Positions 47,584 to 56,909 of a stretch of 64,000 nucleotides of DNA are shown in pieces (within the stretch, counting starts at the first letter, position 1; every line of letters begins with the position of its first letter). Below the pieces are notes generated by a model, which worked only from the letters and a program-made list of their open reading frames with translations, searched no databases and was not told the origin of the DNA. The stretch covers positions 1 through 64,000 of the forward strand of contig CALSQF010000011.1 of assembly GCA_943788425.1 (NCBI GenBank), read 5' to 3'. A program made the position numbers and the translations under genes. This stretch comes from an uncultured Planktomarina sp. Its GTDB lineage: Bacteria > Pseudomonadota > Alphaproteobacteria > Rhodobacterales > Rhodobacteraceae.

Positions 47584-49023
47584 TTAACCTAATCCGTGAA
47601 GCGTTTTGGTTTCAAGGTAATCTTCTAACCCCATCAAACCACCTTCGCGGCCATTGCCCGATTGTTTATAGCCTCCAAAGGGAGAGCCATAATTGAAACC
47701 ACCACCATTAATATGGATTGCACCCGCCCTGAGGCGACCCGCCACCCGTTCGGCGCGCGCGCGATCCCCCGTTTGCAGATATGCAGCCAGCCCGTAGGGC
47801 GTGTCATTGGCGATTTCAATCGCCTCAGCTTCGTCTTCAAATGGGATGATGACCAACACAGGCCCAAAGATCTCTTCCTGCGCAATCCGCATGTCATTAG
47901 ACACATCACAAAAAATGGTTGGCTTCACAAACCAGCCGGCATCTATCCCCTCGGGCCGTCCCAAGCCACCAGCCAGGAGGCACGCGCCCTCCTCAAGCCC
48001 AACTTTAATCATGGCTTGCACCCGATCAAATTGAATGCAGTCAAATAGTGGGCCAATATGCCCGCCCTCCTGCGCCGGGTCTCCCACCTCAGTGGCCTCT
48101 GCTGCGCCTTTGGCAATCTCCAGCACCGCCTCATAACAGCTGCGCTCGACCAATAACCGGGTTGGCGCATCGCAAGATTGCCCCGTATTATACATACATT
48201 CCGCGACCGAGGCATGCACCTGGGCCTCAAGGTCACAATCAGCAAAGACCAAATTGGGCGATTTGCCACCAAGCTCCAAGGTCACGCGCTTGACCGTTTC
48301 TGCCGCATCGCGGGTCACAGCCGTCCCAGCACGGGTTGAACCGGTAAAGGACATCATCTGCACATCCTTGTGGCGCGACAGCGCCGCGCCCACCGTTGGG
48401 CCATCGCCCTGAACCAAATTGAAAACACCCGGCGGAAAGCCCGCCTCATCAATAATTTCAGCATATATCATTGCAGAAATCGGCGTATGTTCCGAGGGTT
48501 TTAATACGCAGCAACAGCCCGTCGCCAAGGCCGGGATGACTTTCAACGCAATTTGGTTCATCGGCCAATTCCAAGGGGTGATTAATCCGCATACCCCGAT
48601 CGGCTCGCGCAACAAAATGTCACCATTATCCAAAGTCTCCCGCTCCACCAACGCGTCCAACGTGCCTATGAAACCCTGCAAATGGCCGATGGCCGCATCG
48701 GCCTGCGCCTCACGGGCCATGGTAATCGGCGCGCCCATCTCCATGCGCATCGCCTGCGCCAAATCTTCAAACCTGCGCTCAGTGGCCGTCTTCAAGCTGT
48801 GCAAAAGTGCCATCCGTTCAGATTTGCGAGTCTCGCTATAGGCTGGGAAGGCCGCAACCGCCGCCGCAACCGCCGCGTCCACATCTGCCGCATTACCCAA
48901 AGGCACCGTGCCGATCTGGCACTCATCGGCCGGGTTCAAAACAGGCATACTAGCCTGTGATCGCGGTGCAAGCCACTGCCCGGCGATGTAAAACTTACCT
49001 AGATTTCTTGTATCGACCGTCAT
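47584..49023 (-). CDS. NAD(P)-dependent aldehyde dehydrogenase
   Basis: 479 residues. Catalytic Cys284 in GQSC, general base Glu250 in LELGGKSPN, and Asn152 in TPWNWP. Substrate cannot be read; the sequence is near betaine/general aldehyde dehydrogenases. It is on the same strand as the CaiB gene 67 bp upstream, so co-transcription is possible. Confidence 0.9.
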   Translation of the reverse strand: MTVDTRNLGKFYIAGQWLAPRSQASMPVLNPADECQIGTVPLGNAADVDAAVAAAVAAFPAYSETRKSERMALLHSLKTATERRFEDLAQAMRMEMGAPITMAREAQADAAIGHLQGFIGTLDALVERETLDNGDILLREPIGVCGLITPWNWPMNQIALKVIPALATGCCCVLKPSEHTPISAMIYAEIIDEAGFPPGVFNLVQGDGPTVGAALSRHKDVQMMSFTGSTRAGTAVTRDAAETVKRVTLELGGKSPNLVFADCDLEAQVHASVAECMYNTGQSCDAPTRLLVERSCYEAVLEIAKGAAEATEVGDPAQEGGHIGPLFDCIQFDRVQAMIKVGLEEGACLLAGGLGRPEGIDAGWFVKPTIFCDVSNDMRIAQEEIFGPVLVIIPFEDEAEAIEIANDTPYGLAAYLQTGDRARAERVAGRLRAGAIHINGGGFNYGSPFGGYKQSGNGREGGLMGLEDYLETKTLHGLG

Positions 49024-49090
49024 AATGCTTCGCTTTCAGCTGGACCATTTCGTCATTATTCACACGCGCAACATTTCTGCACGCAAAAAA

Positions 49091-50230
49091 TCACGCTTTG
49101 AACTCAGCACGAAGAGCCTGGGTTTGCGCGCCTAAATTCGGCACTTTCTGTCCGGGGCCAGCATGGCTTGTCAATGGTAAAGCGGCCAAAGAAACCTCAC
49201 AATCACCAATCTGTGCCACGGAATTTCGCAAAAACGGATGCTCCGACAGATCCGCCACGGAATTGAGTTGCGCATTGGCAATTTGCGCAGCATCCAGTTT
49301 TTCCACCACCTCAGTGGCGGTGAACTGCGCAAAACAAGCCGCTACGATGGCATCCAGCGCGTCGCGATGGGCGTATCGATCCGGGTTATCCGAGAACCTG
49401 GGATCACCGGGCAACTCAGGTCGCTGCAAGACCTGATTGCACAGAGCCGCAAATTCGCGATTGCTTTGTACCGAAATCAACACCTGCGCGCCATCCCTAC
49501 ATTCGAAGGCGCCATAGGGGGAAATGAACGAATGCTTCAATCCCGAGCGTGCCGGCGCGCCGCCCATATAGCGATGTGCCAAAAGTGGCATATTCATCCA
49601 ATCGGCCAGTACATCGAACATGGAAATTTCCAAATCAATGCCCAGCCCCGTCCGTCCTCTTTGGATCAAGGCGCGTAAAATGGCCGAAAAGGCAGTCAGG
49701 CCTGTCGAAAGATCGGTCAAGGAAAGCCCGACACGCGCGGGACTTTCCACGCTGCCGGTCACCGAACACAGACCACTCTCAGCTTGGATCAAAAAATCAT
49801 AGGCCTTCTTTTTCGCCGCCGCGCCCGTTTGCCCATAACCTGAAATCATGCAGGTGATTAAACCGGGGTTATCACGTCGCAGATATACGCCGCTCAGCCC
49901 CATACGCGCCACCGCGCCAGGTGCAATGTTGGAGACAAAGACATCAGCTTTGGCCAGCATACGGTGCATCACCACCAGATCATCGGGATCCTTTAGGTTC
50001 AAGCAAATCGATTCCTTACCGCGATTCAGCCAGGCAAAAATTGCACTTTGTCCATTGGCGCCGGCATCATAGCCACGAGCAAAATCTCCCTCCGGGCGCT
50101 CAACCTTAATCACCCGCGCTCCAGCATCCGCCAGCATCAAACCACAATAGGGCGCCGCCACCGCCTGCTCCAGGGAGACCACCGTCATCCCTTCCAGTTC
50201 TTTATTCAACCCCATGGAATCATCATTCAT
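49091..50230 (-). CDS. Class III CoA-transferase (CaiB/BaiF family)
   Basis: 379 residues (an ATG at 50215 is a shorter alternative start). Characteristic CaiB features: PYCGLMLADAGARVIKVERPEGDFARG, the DLSTGLTAFSAIL stretch with the catalytic aspartate, and FECRDGAQVLISV. It transfers CoA between carboxylic acids. With the aldehyde dehydrogenase it may form a small acid/aldehyde pathway. Confidence 0.87.
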   Translation of the reverse strand: MNDDSMGLNKELEGMTVVSLEQAVAAPYCGLMLADAGARVIKVERPEGDFARGYDAGANGQSAIFAWLNRGKESICLNLKDPDDLVVMHRMLAKADVFVSNIAPGAVARMGLSGVYLRRDNPGLITCMISGYGQTGAAAKKKAYDFLIQAESGLCSVTGSVESPARVGLSLTDLSTGLTAFSAILRALIQRGRTGLGIDLEISMFDVLADWMNMPLLAHRYMGGAPARSGLKHSFISPYGAFECRDGAQVLISVQSNREFAALCNQVLQRPELPGDPRFSDNPDRYAHRDALDAIVAACFAQFTATEVVEKLDAAQIANAQLNSVADLSEHPFLRNSVAQIGDCEVSLAALPLTSHAGPGQKVPNLGAQTQALRAEFKA

Positions 50231-50492
50231 CTTTCAAGCCCGCTTCCTCTATCCCGCCAGTGTGTGTCCTCGGGTTGCGAAAAGACAAGGCCAGAGGCCA
50301 GGCCTGGTGCCAAAAAGGCGGTCAATCTCCAGACCAATCGCGCTGATGTTTTGAAACTCATCTGCCTCATTGCCCATATTTTAGGCAAATCGCGACATCT
50401 ACGGGTTTTTCCATGGGCCCAAAGTTTACGCCGCTCTGCAGCAATTTGAAGGTAGAGTCAGGATCGCATTCGGTAGAACGAAAGGAAGACGA

Positions 50493-50831
50493 GTGAAACT
50501 TATTATTGCAACGATCAAACCCTTCAAGCTCGAGGACGTGCGCGAAGCAGTGTCTGAGGTCGGTGTCAGCGGAATGATGGTGAGCGAAGTTAAAGGCTTC
50601 GGCGCTCAATCCGGTCACACTGAAACATATCGAGGAGCAGAATACACAGTTAATTTTGTTCCCAAAATCAAACTTGAAATCGCAGTCACCGATGCGGCTG
50701 CGGCGGGGGTGGTGGAGGCCATCACCAAAGCGGCACGCACCGGAAAAATCGGTGATGGCAAAGTTTTCGTCCTTGACCTAGAACAAGCCCTGCGCGTGCG
50801 CACGGGCGAAACAAATGAAGAGGCTCTGTGA
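50493..50831 (+). CDS. glnK: Nitrogen regulatory P-II protein
   Basis: 112 residues from a GTG with AAGGAAG upstream. The T-loop tyrosine Tyr51 (the uridylylation site) is intact in TYRGAEYTVNF. P-II proteins bind ATP, ADP and 2-oxoglutarate. Its stop overlaps the amtB start (TGATG), so this is the AmtB-linked P-II. Confidence 0.94.
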   Translation: MKLIIATIKPFKLEDVREAVSEVGVSGMMVSEVKGFGAQSGHTETYRGAEYTVNFVPKIKLEIAVTDAAAAGVVEAITKAARTGKIGDGKVFVLDLEQALRVRTGETNEEAL

Positions 50832-52168
50832 TGCATAGAGAGTTAACAAGTAAATTAGGAACCGTAAGCTTGGCTGCGCTGCTGCTGGCTGTTCCACAAC
50901 TGGCCACGGCGCAAGAGGCGGATGTGACCCCGCTGAATGCAGACATCGGCTTTATTTTCACAACATTTATGTTCCTTGTTTCAGGGTTCTTGGTATTCTT
51001 CATGGCCGCAGGTTTTGCCATGTTAGAAGCCGGTTTGGTGCGCGGCAAGAACGTGGCGATGCAGCTGACCAAAAATATGGCACTGTTCTCTCTGGCGTCA
51101 CTGTTTTTTTACATATTGGGATATAATCTCATGTATCCAGGCGATAGCTGGACCATTCAAAACGTGCTTGGCGCCTTTTCAGTCACAGCGCTTGAGCCTG
51201 TAGGACTGGAAGGTGTGGAAGCTGATTTGACCTACGCCTCTGTTGGTTCAGATTTTTTCTTTCAATTGATGTTCTGCGCAGCCACCGCTTCTATTGTGTC
51301 GGGCGCATTGGCCGAGCGTATCAAACTTTGGCCGTTCCTCGCTTTTGTCATCGTTCTTGTGGCCGTGATATATCCTGTTCAAGCCAGCTGGAAATGGGGC
51401 GGTGGTTTCTTGGATGCAATGGGCTTTCAAGATTTCGCAGGCTCGACAGTAGTGCACTCCGTAGGCGGTTGGGCAGCCTTGACCGGCGCGATCATCCTCG
51501 GCCCACGTTTGGGCAAATACAAAGACGGCAAAGTAAACCCAATGCCAGGCTCGAATCTCGCATTGGCCACCTTGGGAACATTTATCCTTTGGCTCGGCTG
51601 GTTCGGCTTCAACGGCGGGTCACAACTTTACATGGACACATCGGGCAATGTGGCTGATATCAGCCGGATTTTCTCCAACACCAATATAGCGGCAGCCGCT
51701 GGTGCGGTAACTGCGCTAATTTTGACGCAACTCCTGTACAAAAAGCCTGATTTGACCATGATCCTGAACGGCGCCTTGGCAGGTTTGGTGTCCATCACTG
51801 CAGAGCCGCTGACCCCATCACTTGTCTCGGCAACTCTGATCGGTGCTGTTGGCGGTTTTATCGTGGTCTTCGCAGTCCCCCTTCTGGATCGCTTGAAGAT
51901 TGATGACGTAGTGGGAGCCATCCCCGTGCACCTCTTTGCAGGCATTTGGGGCACTCTGGCGGTTTGCTTCACCAACAGCGCGGCCAGCTTCTCGGTTCAG
52001 TTGACTTCAATCGTCATCGTCGGTGCCTTTGTTACAGTGGCCTCCGCCGTGGTTTGGTTGGCGCTCAAAGCGATGTTCGGCCTGCGGGTCAGTGAAGAGG
52101 CCGAAATCACAGGTCTAGACCGTAGCGAGCTGGGCATGGAAGCCTATCCGGAGTTTTCGGGTAGCTAA
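50831..52168 (+). CDS. amtB: Ammonium transporter
   Basis: 445 residues from the ATG at 50831. A signal peptide is followed by eleven helices; the ammonium-channel signature region is FAGSTVVHSVGGWAALTGA, with conserved histidines. It imports ammonium under nitrogen limitation and is blocked by GlnK. A strong terminator follows. Confidence 0.95.
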   Translation: MHRELTSKLGTVSLAALLLAVPQLATAQEADVTPLNADIGFIFTTFMFLVSGFLVFFMAAGFAMLEAGLVRGKNVAMQLTKNMALFSLASLFFYILGYNLMYPGDSWTIQNVLGAFSVTALEPVGLEGVEADLTYASVGSDFFFQLMFCAATASIVSGALAERIKLWPFLAFVIVLVAVIYPVQASWKWGGGFLDAMGFQDFAGSTVVHSVGGWAALTGAIILGPRLGKYKDGKVNPMPGSNLALATLGTFILWLGWFGFNGGSQLYMDTSGNVADISRIFSNTNIAAAAGAVTALILTQLLYKKPDLTMILNGALAGLVSITAEPLTPSLVSATLIGAVGGFIVVFAVPLLDRLKIDDVVGAIPVHLFAGIWGTLAVCFTNSAASFSVQLTSIVIVGAFVTVASAVVWLALKAMFGLRVSEEAEITGLDRSELGMEAYPEFSGS

Positions 52169-52187
52169 ATTCCTTCCTGCCGTACTG

Positions 52188-52222
52188 GGCCCCCTGAAAG
52201 CTAACTTTCAGGGGGCCTTTTT
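52188..52222 (+). terminator. Rho-independent terminator after amtB
   Basis: GGCCCCCTGAAAG (52188-52200) and CTTTCAGGGGGCC (52205-52217) form a perfect 13-bp stem with a CTAA loop, followed by TTTTT. Confidence 0.95.
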
Positions 52223-52684
52223 CTATCCGCCTCTCACGGGAACAGGCAGGCCCTGCTCCAGTTCCCTCAAAAGATCCAACAAAAGCTCGTAGCGCTCAGC
52301 GCCAAGCTGATCTTTATAATTTGCGGCAATCTGTGTGGCCTGCTCCAAGTTGTCATCAATAAGCTGTTGCCCAGCTGGCGAAATGACGACAGTTTGCCGC
52401 CGCCGGTCCTTCGCATTTGACGCACGGATGACGAGGCCATTTTGCGCAAGGTTGCGGATAATACGCGATAGGCTCGGCATCAACAAACAGGCCTGCTGCG
52501 CGATCTGTGTCAAATCTTGCGGACCAAATTCGGACAAAATGCGCAGCACCCGCCATTGCTGTTCGGTCAAACCAGAGGCCCGCAGCATATCGCGGATCGG
52601 CGCCATGACTTTTTCCCGGGATCGCATCAACGCAATCGGTAAAGACCTCCGAGTCGAGGGAAGCTGAAGCTTGGTTCTGGCCAT
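52223..52684 (-). CDS. hpaR: MarR-family regulator HpaR of homoprotocatechuate catabolism
   Basis: 153 residues from the ATG at 52684 (the longer frame lacks domain sequence). Winged helix with LTEQQWRVLRILSEFGPQDLTQIAQ and the wing DRRRQTVVISPAGQ, typical of HpaR. It should repress the divergent hpaE-hpaD operon until homoprotocatechuate is present. It reads away from the TAACATGTTA operator candidate. Confidence 0.87.
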   Translation of the reverse strand: MARTKLQLPSTRRSLPIALMRSREKVMAPIRDMLRASGLTEQQWRVLRILSEFGPQDLTQIAQQACLLMPSLSRIIRNLAQNGLVIRASNAKDRRRQTVVISPAGQQLIDDNLEQATQIAANYKDQLGAERYELLLDLLRELEQGLPVPVRGG

Positions 52685-52759
52685 TGACGCACCTATGAAT
52701 TGCCGTGCAATGTTATTTAAAAATATTGACAGCACAATGAAAAATCAGAACACTCCATT

Positions 52760-52777
52760 TAGTTAACATGTTACCTA
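52760..52777. promoter_or_regulatory. HpaR operator candidate in the divergent hpaR-hpaE gap
   Basis: TAGTTAACATGTTACCTA is nearly symmetric (16 of 18 bases), with the perfect core TAACATGTTA at 52764-52773. It lies 26 bp before hpaE. The MarR family binds such palindromes; the HpaR link is inference. Confidence 0.5.
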
Positions 52778-52803
52778 AAATCTAGGGTTGAAAGAGAGCT
52801 GCG

Positions 52804-54312
52804 ATGTCTGCGTTGGAACAAAATATCGAGAAACTTAATCGTCATTTGGCGCGCTTTGGGCGCAAGGGCGTACTGCACCGGATCGCGGGTGCAGATCATG
52901 CGGGTGGCGACGGTGTCTTTGAAACCCTCTCCCCGGTAGATAAATCCATAATCTGCCAAGTGGCGCGCGGCGACGCAAGCGATATTGATAAGGCCGCCAA
53001 AGCGGCTAAAGCGGCCTTTCCAGCGTGGCGCGATATGCCCACCAAACAGCGCAAGGCAATCTTGATCAAAATTGCTGAGGGCATTGAAGCCCGCGCCGAC
53101 GAGATCGCGCTCTGCGAATGCTGGGACACCGGCCAGGCCTGGCGTTTCATGTCAAAAGCGGCCATTCGGGGGGCGGAAAATTTTCGCTATTTTGCCGATC
53201 AAGTCGAGGCCGCCCGAGATGGGCACCATTTGCAATCGCCCACATTGATGAACATCACGACACGGGTGCCCATCGGCCCAGTGGGTGTGATCACCCCTTG
53301 GAACACGCCCTTTATGCTCTCCACATGGAAAATTGCTCCCGCCCTCGCGGCCGGTTGTACCGTGGTGCATAAGCCTGCCGAAGCCTCCCCGCTCACAGCC
53401 CGTCTCCTGGTAGACATTGCCGAAGAGGCTGGCCTGCCTCCCGGGGTTTTAAACACGGTGCAAGGCTATGGTGAGGATGCTGGCAAAGCGCTAACGGAAC
53501 ACCCGGACATTAAGGCTATCGCTTTTGTGGGGGAAAGCCGGACCGGTTCTATGATTACAAAACAAGGCGCAGATACGCTGAAGCGGACGCATTTTGAATT
53601 GGGCGGGAAAAATCCTGTGATTGTCTTTGAAGATGCCGATTTCGAGCGCGCACTGGATGCGGTGATTTTCATGATCTATTCCATCAATGGCGAGCGGTGC
53701 ACCTCATCTTCCCGGCTTTTGGTACATGAAAATATCAAAGAAGCCTTTGAGGCGCGTTTGGTAGAGCGGGTCAAAAACATAAAGGTTGGCCACCCTCTGG
53801 ATCCAGCCACTGAAATCGGCCCGCTGATCAGCGAAGAGCATTTCGCCAAAGTCACCTCCTATTTCGATATTGCAAAAAAAGACGGAGCCAAAGTGGCCGC
53901 TGGCGGCGAGGTTCTTGGGGATACCGGATATTTTATCCGGCCAACCCTCTTCACCGAGGCGCATAACGCCATGCGCATTGCCCAAGAAGAAATTTTTGGC
54001 CCGGTTCTCACCTCCATTTCCTTTGCCAGTGAAGAGGAAGCCCTTCAGATTGCAAATGACACGCCCTACGGACTCACCGCCTATTTGTGGACCAATGACC
54101 TCACCCGCGCGCTCCGTTTTACAGACAAGCTTGAGGCAGGCATGATCTGGGTGAATAGCGAAAACGTCCGGCACCTGCCCACGCCCTTTGGTGGCGTCAA
54201 GGCCAGCGGCATTGGCCGCGACGGTGGCGATTGGAGCTTTGAATTTTATATGGAGCAAAAGCACATTGGCTTTGCCACCGGAGCCCATAAAATTTCACGC
54301 CTTGGCGTCTGA
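52804..54312 (+). CDS. hpaE: 5-carboxymethyl-2-hydroxymuconate semialdehyde dehydrogenase
   Basis: 502 residues. Aldehyde dehydrogenase with Cys299 in NGERC, Glu265 in FELGGKNP and Asn167 in TPWNTP. The N-terminal LNRHLARFGRKGVLHRIAG is shared by HpaE enzymes. It oxidises the ring-cleavage aldehyde made by HpaD. It lies 22 bp upstream of hpaD and is divergent from hpaR. Confidence 0.87.
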   Translation: MSALEQNIEKLNRHLARFGRKGVLHRIAGADHAGGDGVFETLSPVDKSIICQVARGDASDIDKAAKAAKAAFPAWRDMPTKQRKAILIKIAEGIEARADEIALCECWDTGQAWRFMSKAAIRGAENFRYFADQVEAARDGHHLQSPTLMNITTRVPIGPVGVITPWNTPFMLSTWKIAPALAAGCTVVHKPAEASPLTARLLVDIAEEAGLPPGVLNTVQGYGEDAGKALTEHPDIKAIAFVGESRTGSMITKQGADTLKRTHFELGGKNPVIVFEDADFERALDAVIFMIYSINGERCTSSSRLLVHENIKEAFEARLVERVKNIKVGHPLDPATEIGPLISEEHFAKVTSYFDIAKKDGAKVAAGGEVLGDTGYFIRPTLFTEAHNAMRIAQEEIFGPVLTSISFASEEEALQIANDTPYGLTAYLWTNDLTRALRFTDKLEAGMIWVNSENVRHLPTPFGGVKASGIGRDGGDWSFEFYMEQKHIGFATGAHKISRLGV

Positions 54313-54334
54313 CCGAAAATTAAAGGAGCCCAAA

Positions 54335-55318
54335 ATGCCAGTTCCCAGCCCAAACCTTTACCCAAGCTTCAACACCGTCCGGCTCAGCCATGCCTGCCTC
54401 AATGTCGCAGATTTAGACCGCTCAAAGACTTTTTACACAGAAATTCTTGGTCTGCAGGTCTCGGATGAAACACAGAACCATGTCTATCTGCGCGCCATGG
54501 AAGAACGCGGCCATCACAGCGTGATTTTGCAAAAATCTGACCATCCCGGCACAGTAGATGTCATGGGCTTCAAGACCTATGATGAGGCCGATTTGGATCG
54601 GGCGGAAGCAGAGTTTCGTGCTAAAAATTGCCCCACACAATGGGTCGAGCGCCCCTATCAGGGCCGGACTTTGTTGACTGCGGACAATATTGGAGTTCCT
54701 TTAGAATTTTATCACAAAATGGATCGCCTGCCATCTCTGCACCAAAAATTTGCACTCTATCGTGGCGTAAAACCCTTGAGAATCGATCATTTCAATTGTT
54801 TCTCGCCAGATGTCGACGCCTCTGTGGCGTTTTACAATGAAATTGGCTTTCGGGTGACCGAATACACCGAAGATGAAATCAGTGGAAAACTATGGGCCGC
54901 ATGGATGCATCGCAAAGGCGGCGTGCATGATATGGCTTTCACCAATGGCCGCGGTCCAAGGATGCATCATATCGCGTTTTGGGTGCCTACTCCGCTAAAC
55001 ATCATTGACCTGCTCGATCTCATGGCCACCACTGGCTATGTCAGCAACATCGAGCGCGGACCGGGGCGGCATGGGATTTCAAACGCCTTTTTCCTCTATA
55101 TTTTGGATCCCGATGGGCATCGCATCGAAATCTATTGCTCAGATTATCAAACCGTGGATCCCGATCACGAGCCAATCAAGTGGGACCTCAAAGATCCGCA
55201 ACGCCAAACCCTATGGGGCGCCGCGGCGCCAAAAAGTTGGTTTGAACATGGAACGGAGTTCACAAAGGTTGCGCCGCGCGACAGCGCCTTGAACGCCACG
55301 CCGATCATCGCGCCATAA
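54335..55318 (+). CDS. hpaD: 3,4-dihydroxyphenylacetate 2,3-dioxygenase (VOC type)
   Basis: 327 residues from the ATG at 54335 with AAAGGAG upstream. Two vicinal-oxygen-chelate modules; the metal ligands in the second are His152, His212 and Glu265. It opens the homoprotocatechuate ring next to a hydroxyl. It matches the VOC-type HpaD rather than the LigB-type enzyme. Its end overlaps the end of the pcaB pseudogene by 14 bp. Confidence 0.88.
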   Translation: MPVPSPNLYPSFNTVRLSHACLNVADLDRSKTFYTEILGLQVSDETQNHVYLRAMEERGHHSVILQKSDHPGTVDVMGFKTYDEADLDRAEAEFRAKNCPTQWVERPYQGRTLLTADNIGVPLEFYHKMDRLPSLHQKFALYRGVKPLRIDHFNCFSPDVDASVAFYNEIGFRVTEYTEDEISGKLWAAWMHRKGGVHDMAFTNGRGPRMHHIAFWVPTPLNIIDLLDLMATTGYVSNIERGPGRHGISNAFFLYILDPDGHRIEIYCSDYQTVDPDHEPIKWDLKDPQRQTLWGAAAPKSWFEHGTEFTKVAPRDSALNATPIIAP

Positions 55319-55931
55319 GCACTTTGGCTAAAGCGCCAATGGTTTCAACTTGGGCCAGCAGATCTTCTGCCGCGCTGTGCAGCATCGCGGGCAAAACTAT
55401 CCATTCCAGCGCCCAAGCCGCCACAGAGCGTTCTCGCTCGTGGATTAAGGCCTGATGCATCTCGCCAAGCTGAACAGCATTATAGCGCAACAGGGTGACC
55501 AATAACTTCGTCAAAACTGGGTTTTGCTTATGTGGCATGGCCGAGGAAGAGCCGCCTCCAAGCAATCAAGTCTCATCCAAGCCTTGCTTTGTCATGAGCG
55601 AGATATCCATGCTCATTTTGCCCAAGCTGCTGGACATCAGCGAAAGCCAACCGACCAATTCGCCAAATCTATCGCGCATGACGTGCCAGCTTTTGTCCGG
55701 CGCTGCCGAGCCTAATTGCGCCGCAATCGTAGCCGTGCCCTCTGTCAAATCCTCCGGGCCTATCGGCACGGCCTCAATCACGCAGGCCACAGACTCATTG
55801 CCCAATGACCGGCTGTGAGCCGCTTCAATGCGTAGCATCTGCACCAGTTGCACCTAAGCAGACAGATGCGCCTCTACAAGTTTGTCGCCGGACACTCCTG
55901 TCAGCCAGGCCAGGTCGAATACCAATGTCAT
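55305..55931 (-). pseudogene. pcaB: 3-carboxy-cis,cis-muconate cycloisomerase pseudogene
   Basis: From the ATG at 55931 (MTLVFDLAWLTGVSGDKLVE) the frame is broken by TAG at 55856-55854 and again by TGA at 55568-55566. Between LRIEAAHSRSLG and LGSAAPDKSWHVMRDRF a central part of the enzyme is missing. The fumarase-superfamily signature (GGGSSSAMPHKQNP) survives in the second half. About 209 codons remain, far shorter than the enzyme. Its start overlaps the upstream BKACE stop (ATGA), so the two were an operon. Confidence 0.87.
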
Positions 55932-56770
55932 ACGGCCCTCAAACCTAGAATTTCGCGAGCTTGCGCCGGGCTTGCGACCGGGCGCTCATAGCGGGTGCAA
56001 AGTTCAGCAGCACGGGTAATCAAAGCTGCATTCGAGGGGGCAAGCGTGCTGCGGTCAAGGCGCACATTGTCTTCAAGCCCAGCGCGGGTGTGGCCACCTG
56101 CCGCTATGGCCCATTCATTCACAACCAATTGATTGGGCCCAATACCCGCGGCGCACCACTCAGCTTGCGGCGCGCGCGCTTGCATCTGCGCCACATAAAA
56201 ATCAAAAATCGCACGATCTGCCGGCATAGCATTTTTCACACCCATTACAAATTGCACATAGAGTTTGCCGAATAATTTTCCCTCGTCATGCAGGCGCAAC
56301 GCTTGCAAGATATGTGAAAGATCAAAAGCTTCAATCTCCGGCACCACTTCATATTTTTGCATTTCTCTGGCCAGCCAAGCCACCAAATCCGGCGGGTTCT
56401 CATAAACGCGCTTGGGAAAATTGTTTGAGCCGACAGAAAGTGAAGCCATATCAGGTCTCAGAGACAACATTCCGCCACGCTCTTGCCCCGCACCAGAACG
56501 GCCTCCAGTTGAAAACTGAATGATGACCTCCGGGCAATGCCTGCGCAGCTCTTCTTGCACGCGGGCGAATTTTTCCGGGTCGCTGCTCGGTGTTTCATCG
56601 GCATTGCGCACATGGGTATGAATAATCGAAGCCCCCGCCTCCACCGCCGCCAAGCTGCTCTCGACCTGCTCAGAAATACTGATGGGCACAGCTGGGTTGG
56701 CCGATTTTGTCGGCACCGAACCGGTGATGGCGCAGCACAGAATGCAGGGTTTGTTATGCAGATCAGACAT
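55928..56770 (-). CDS. Beta-keto acid cleavage enzyme (BKACE, DUF849)
   Basis: 280 residues. A TIM-barrel with the zinc-binding HTHVRN, the VGSNNFPKRVYENPP loop and the C-terminal VRLDRSTLAPSNAALI, as in 3-keto-5-aminohexanoate cleavage enzymes. The family condenses a beta-keto acid with acetyl-CoA. Substrate unassigned; it was linked to pcaB, which is now dead. Confidence 0.85.
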   Translation of the reverse strand: MSDLHNKPCILCCAITGSVPTKSANPAVPISISEQVESSLAAVEAGASIIHTHVRNADETPSSDPEKFARVQEELRRHCPEVIIQFSTGGRSGAGQERGGMLSLRPDMASLSVGSNNFPKRVYENPPDLVAWLAREMQKYEVVPEIEAFDLSHILQALRLHDEGKLFGKLYVQFVMGVKNAMPADRAIFDFYVAQMQARAPQAEWCAAGIGPNQLVVNEWAIAAGGHTRAGLEDNVRLDRSTLAPSNAALITRAAELCTRYERPVASPAQAREILGLRAV

Positions 56771-56909
56771 TCATTAACACCGTTTCCTCGTCACCTTGCA
56801 GGTTTATTCTAACAATCTATTAAACCACGTGGAAAAAACACTTTTTTCGTTTAACGCGATAAAACACGCACCGCGCAGAGCCGAAGCCCTACGCAGTGGA
56901 CCTGCAAGA

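Noticed and set aside
50231-50492. Sigma-54 promoter expected before glnK
   Set aside because: I could not find a clear GG-N10-GC or TGGCAC-N5-TTGC match in the 262-bp gap.
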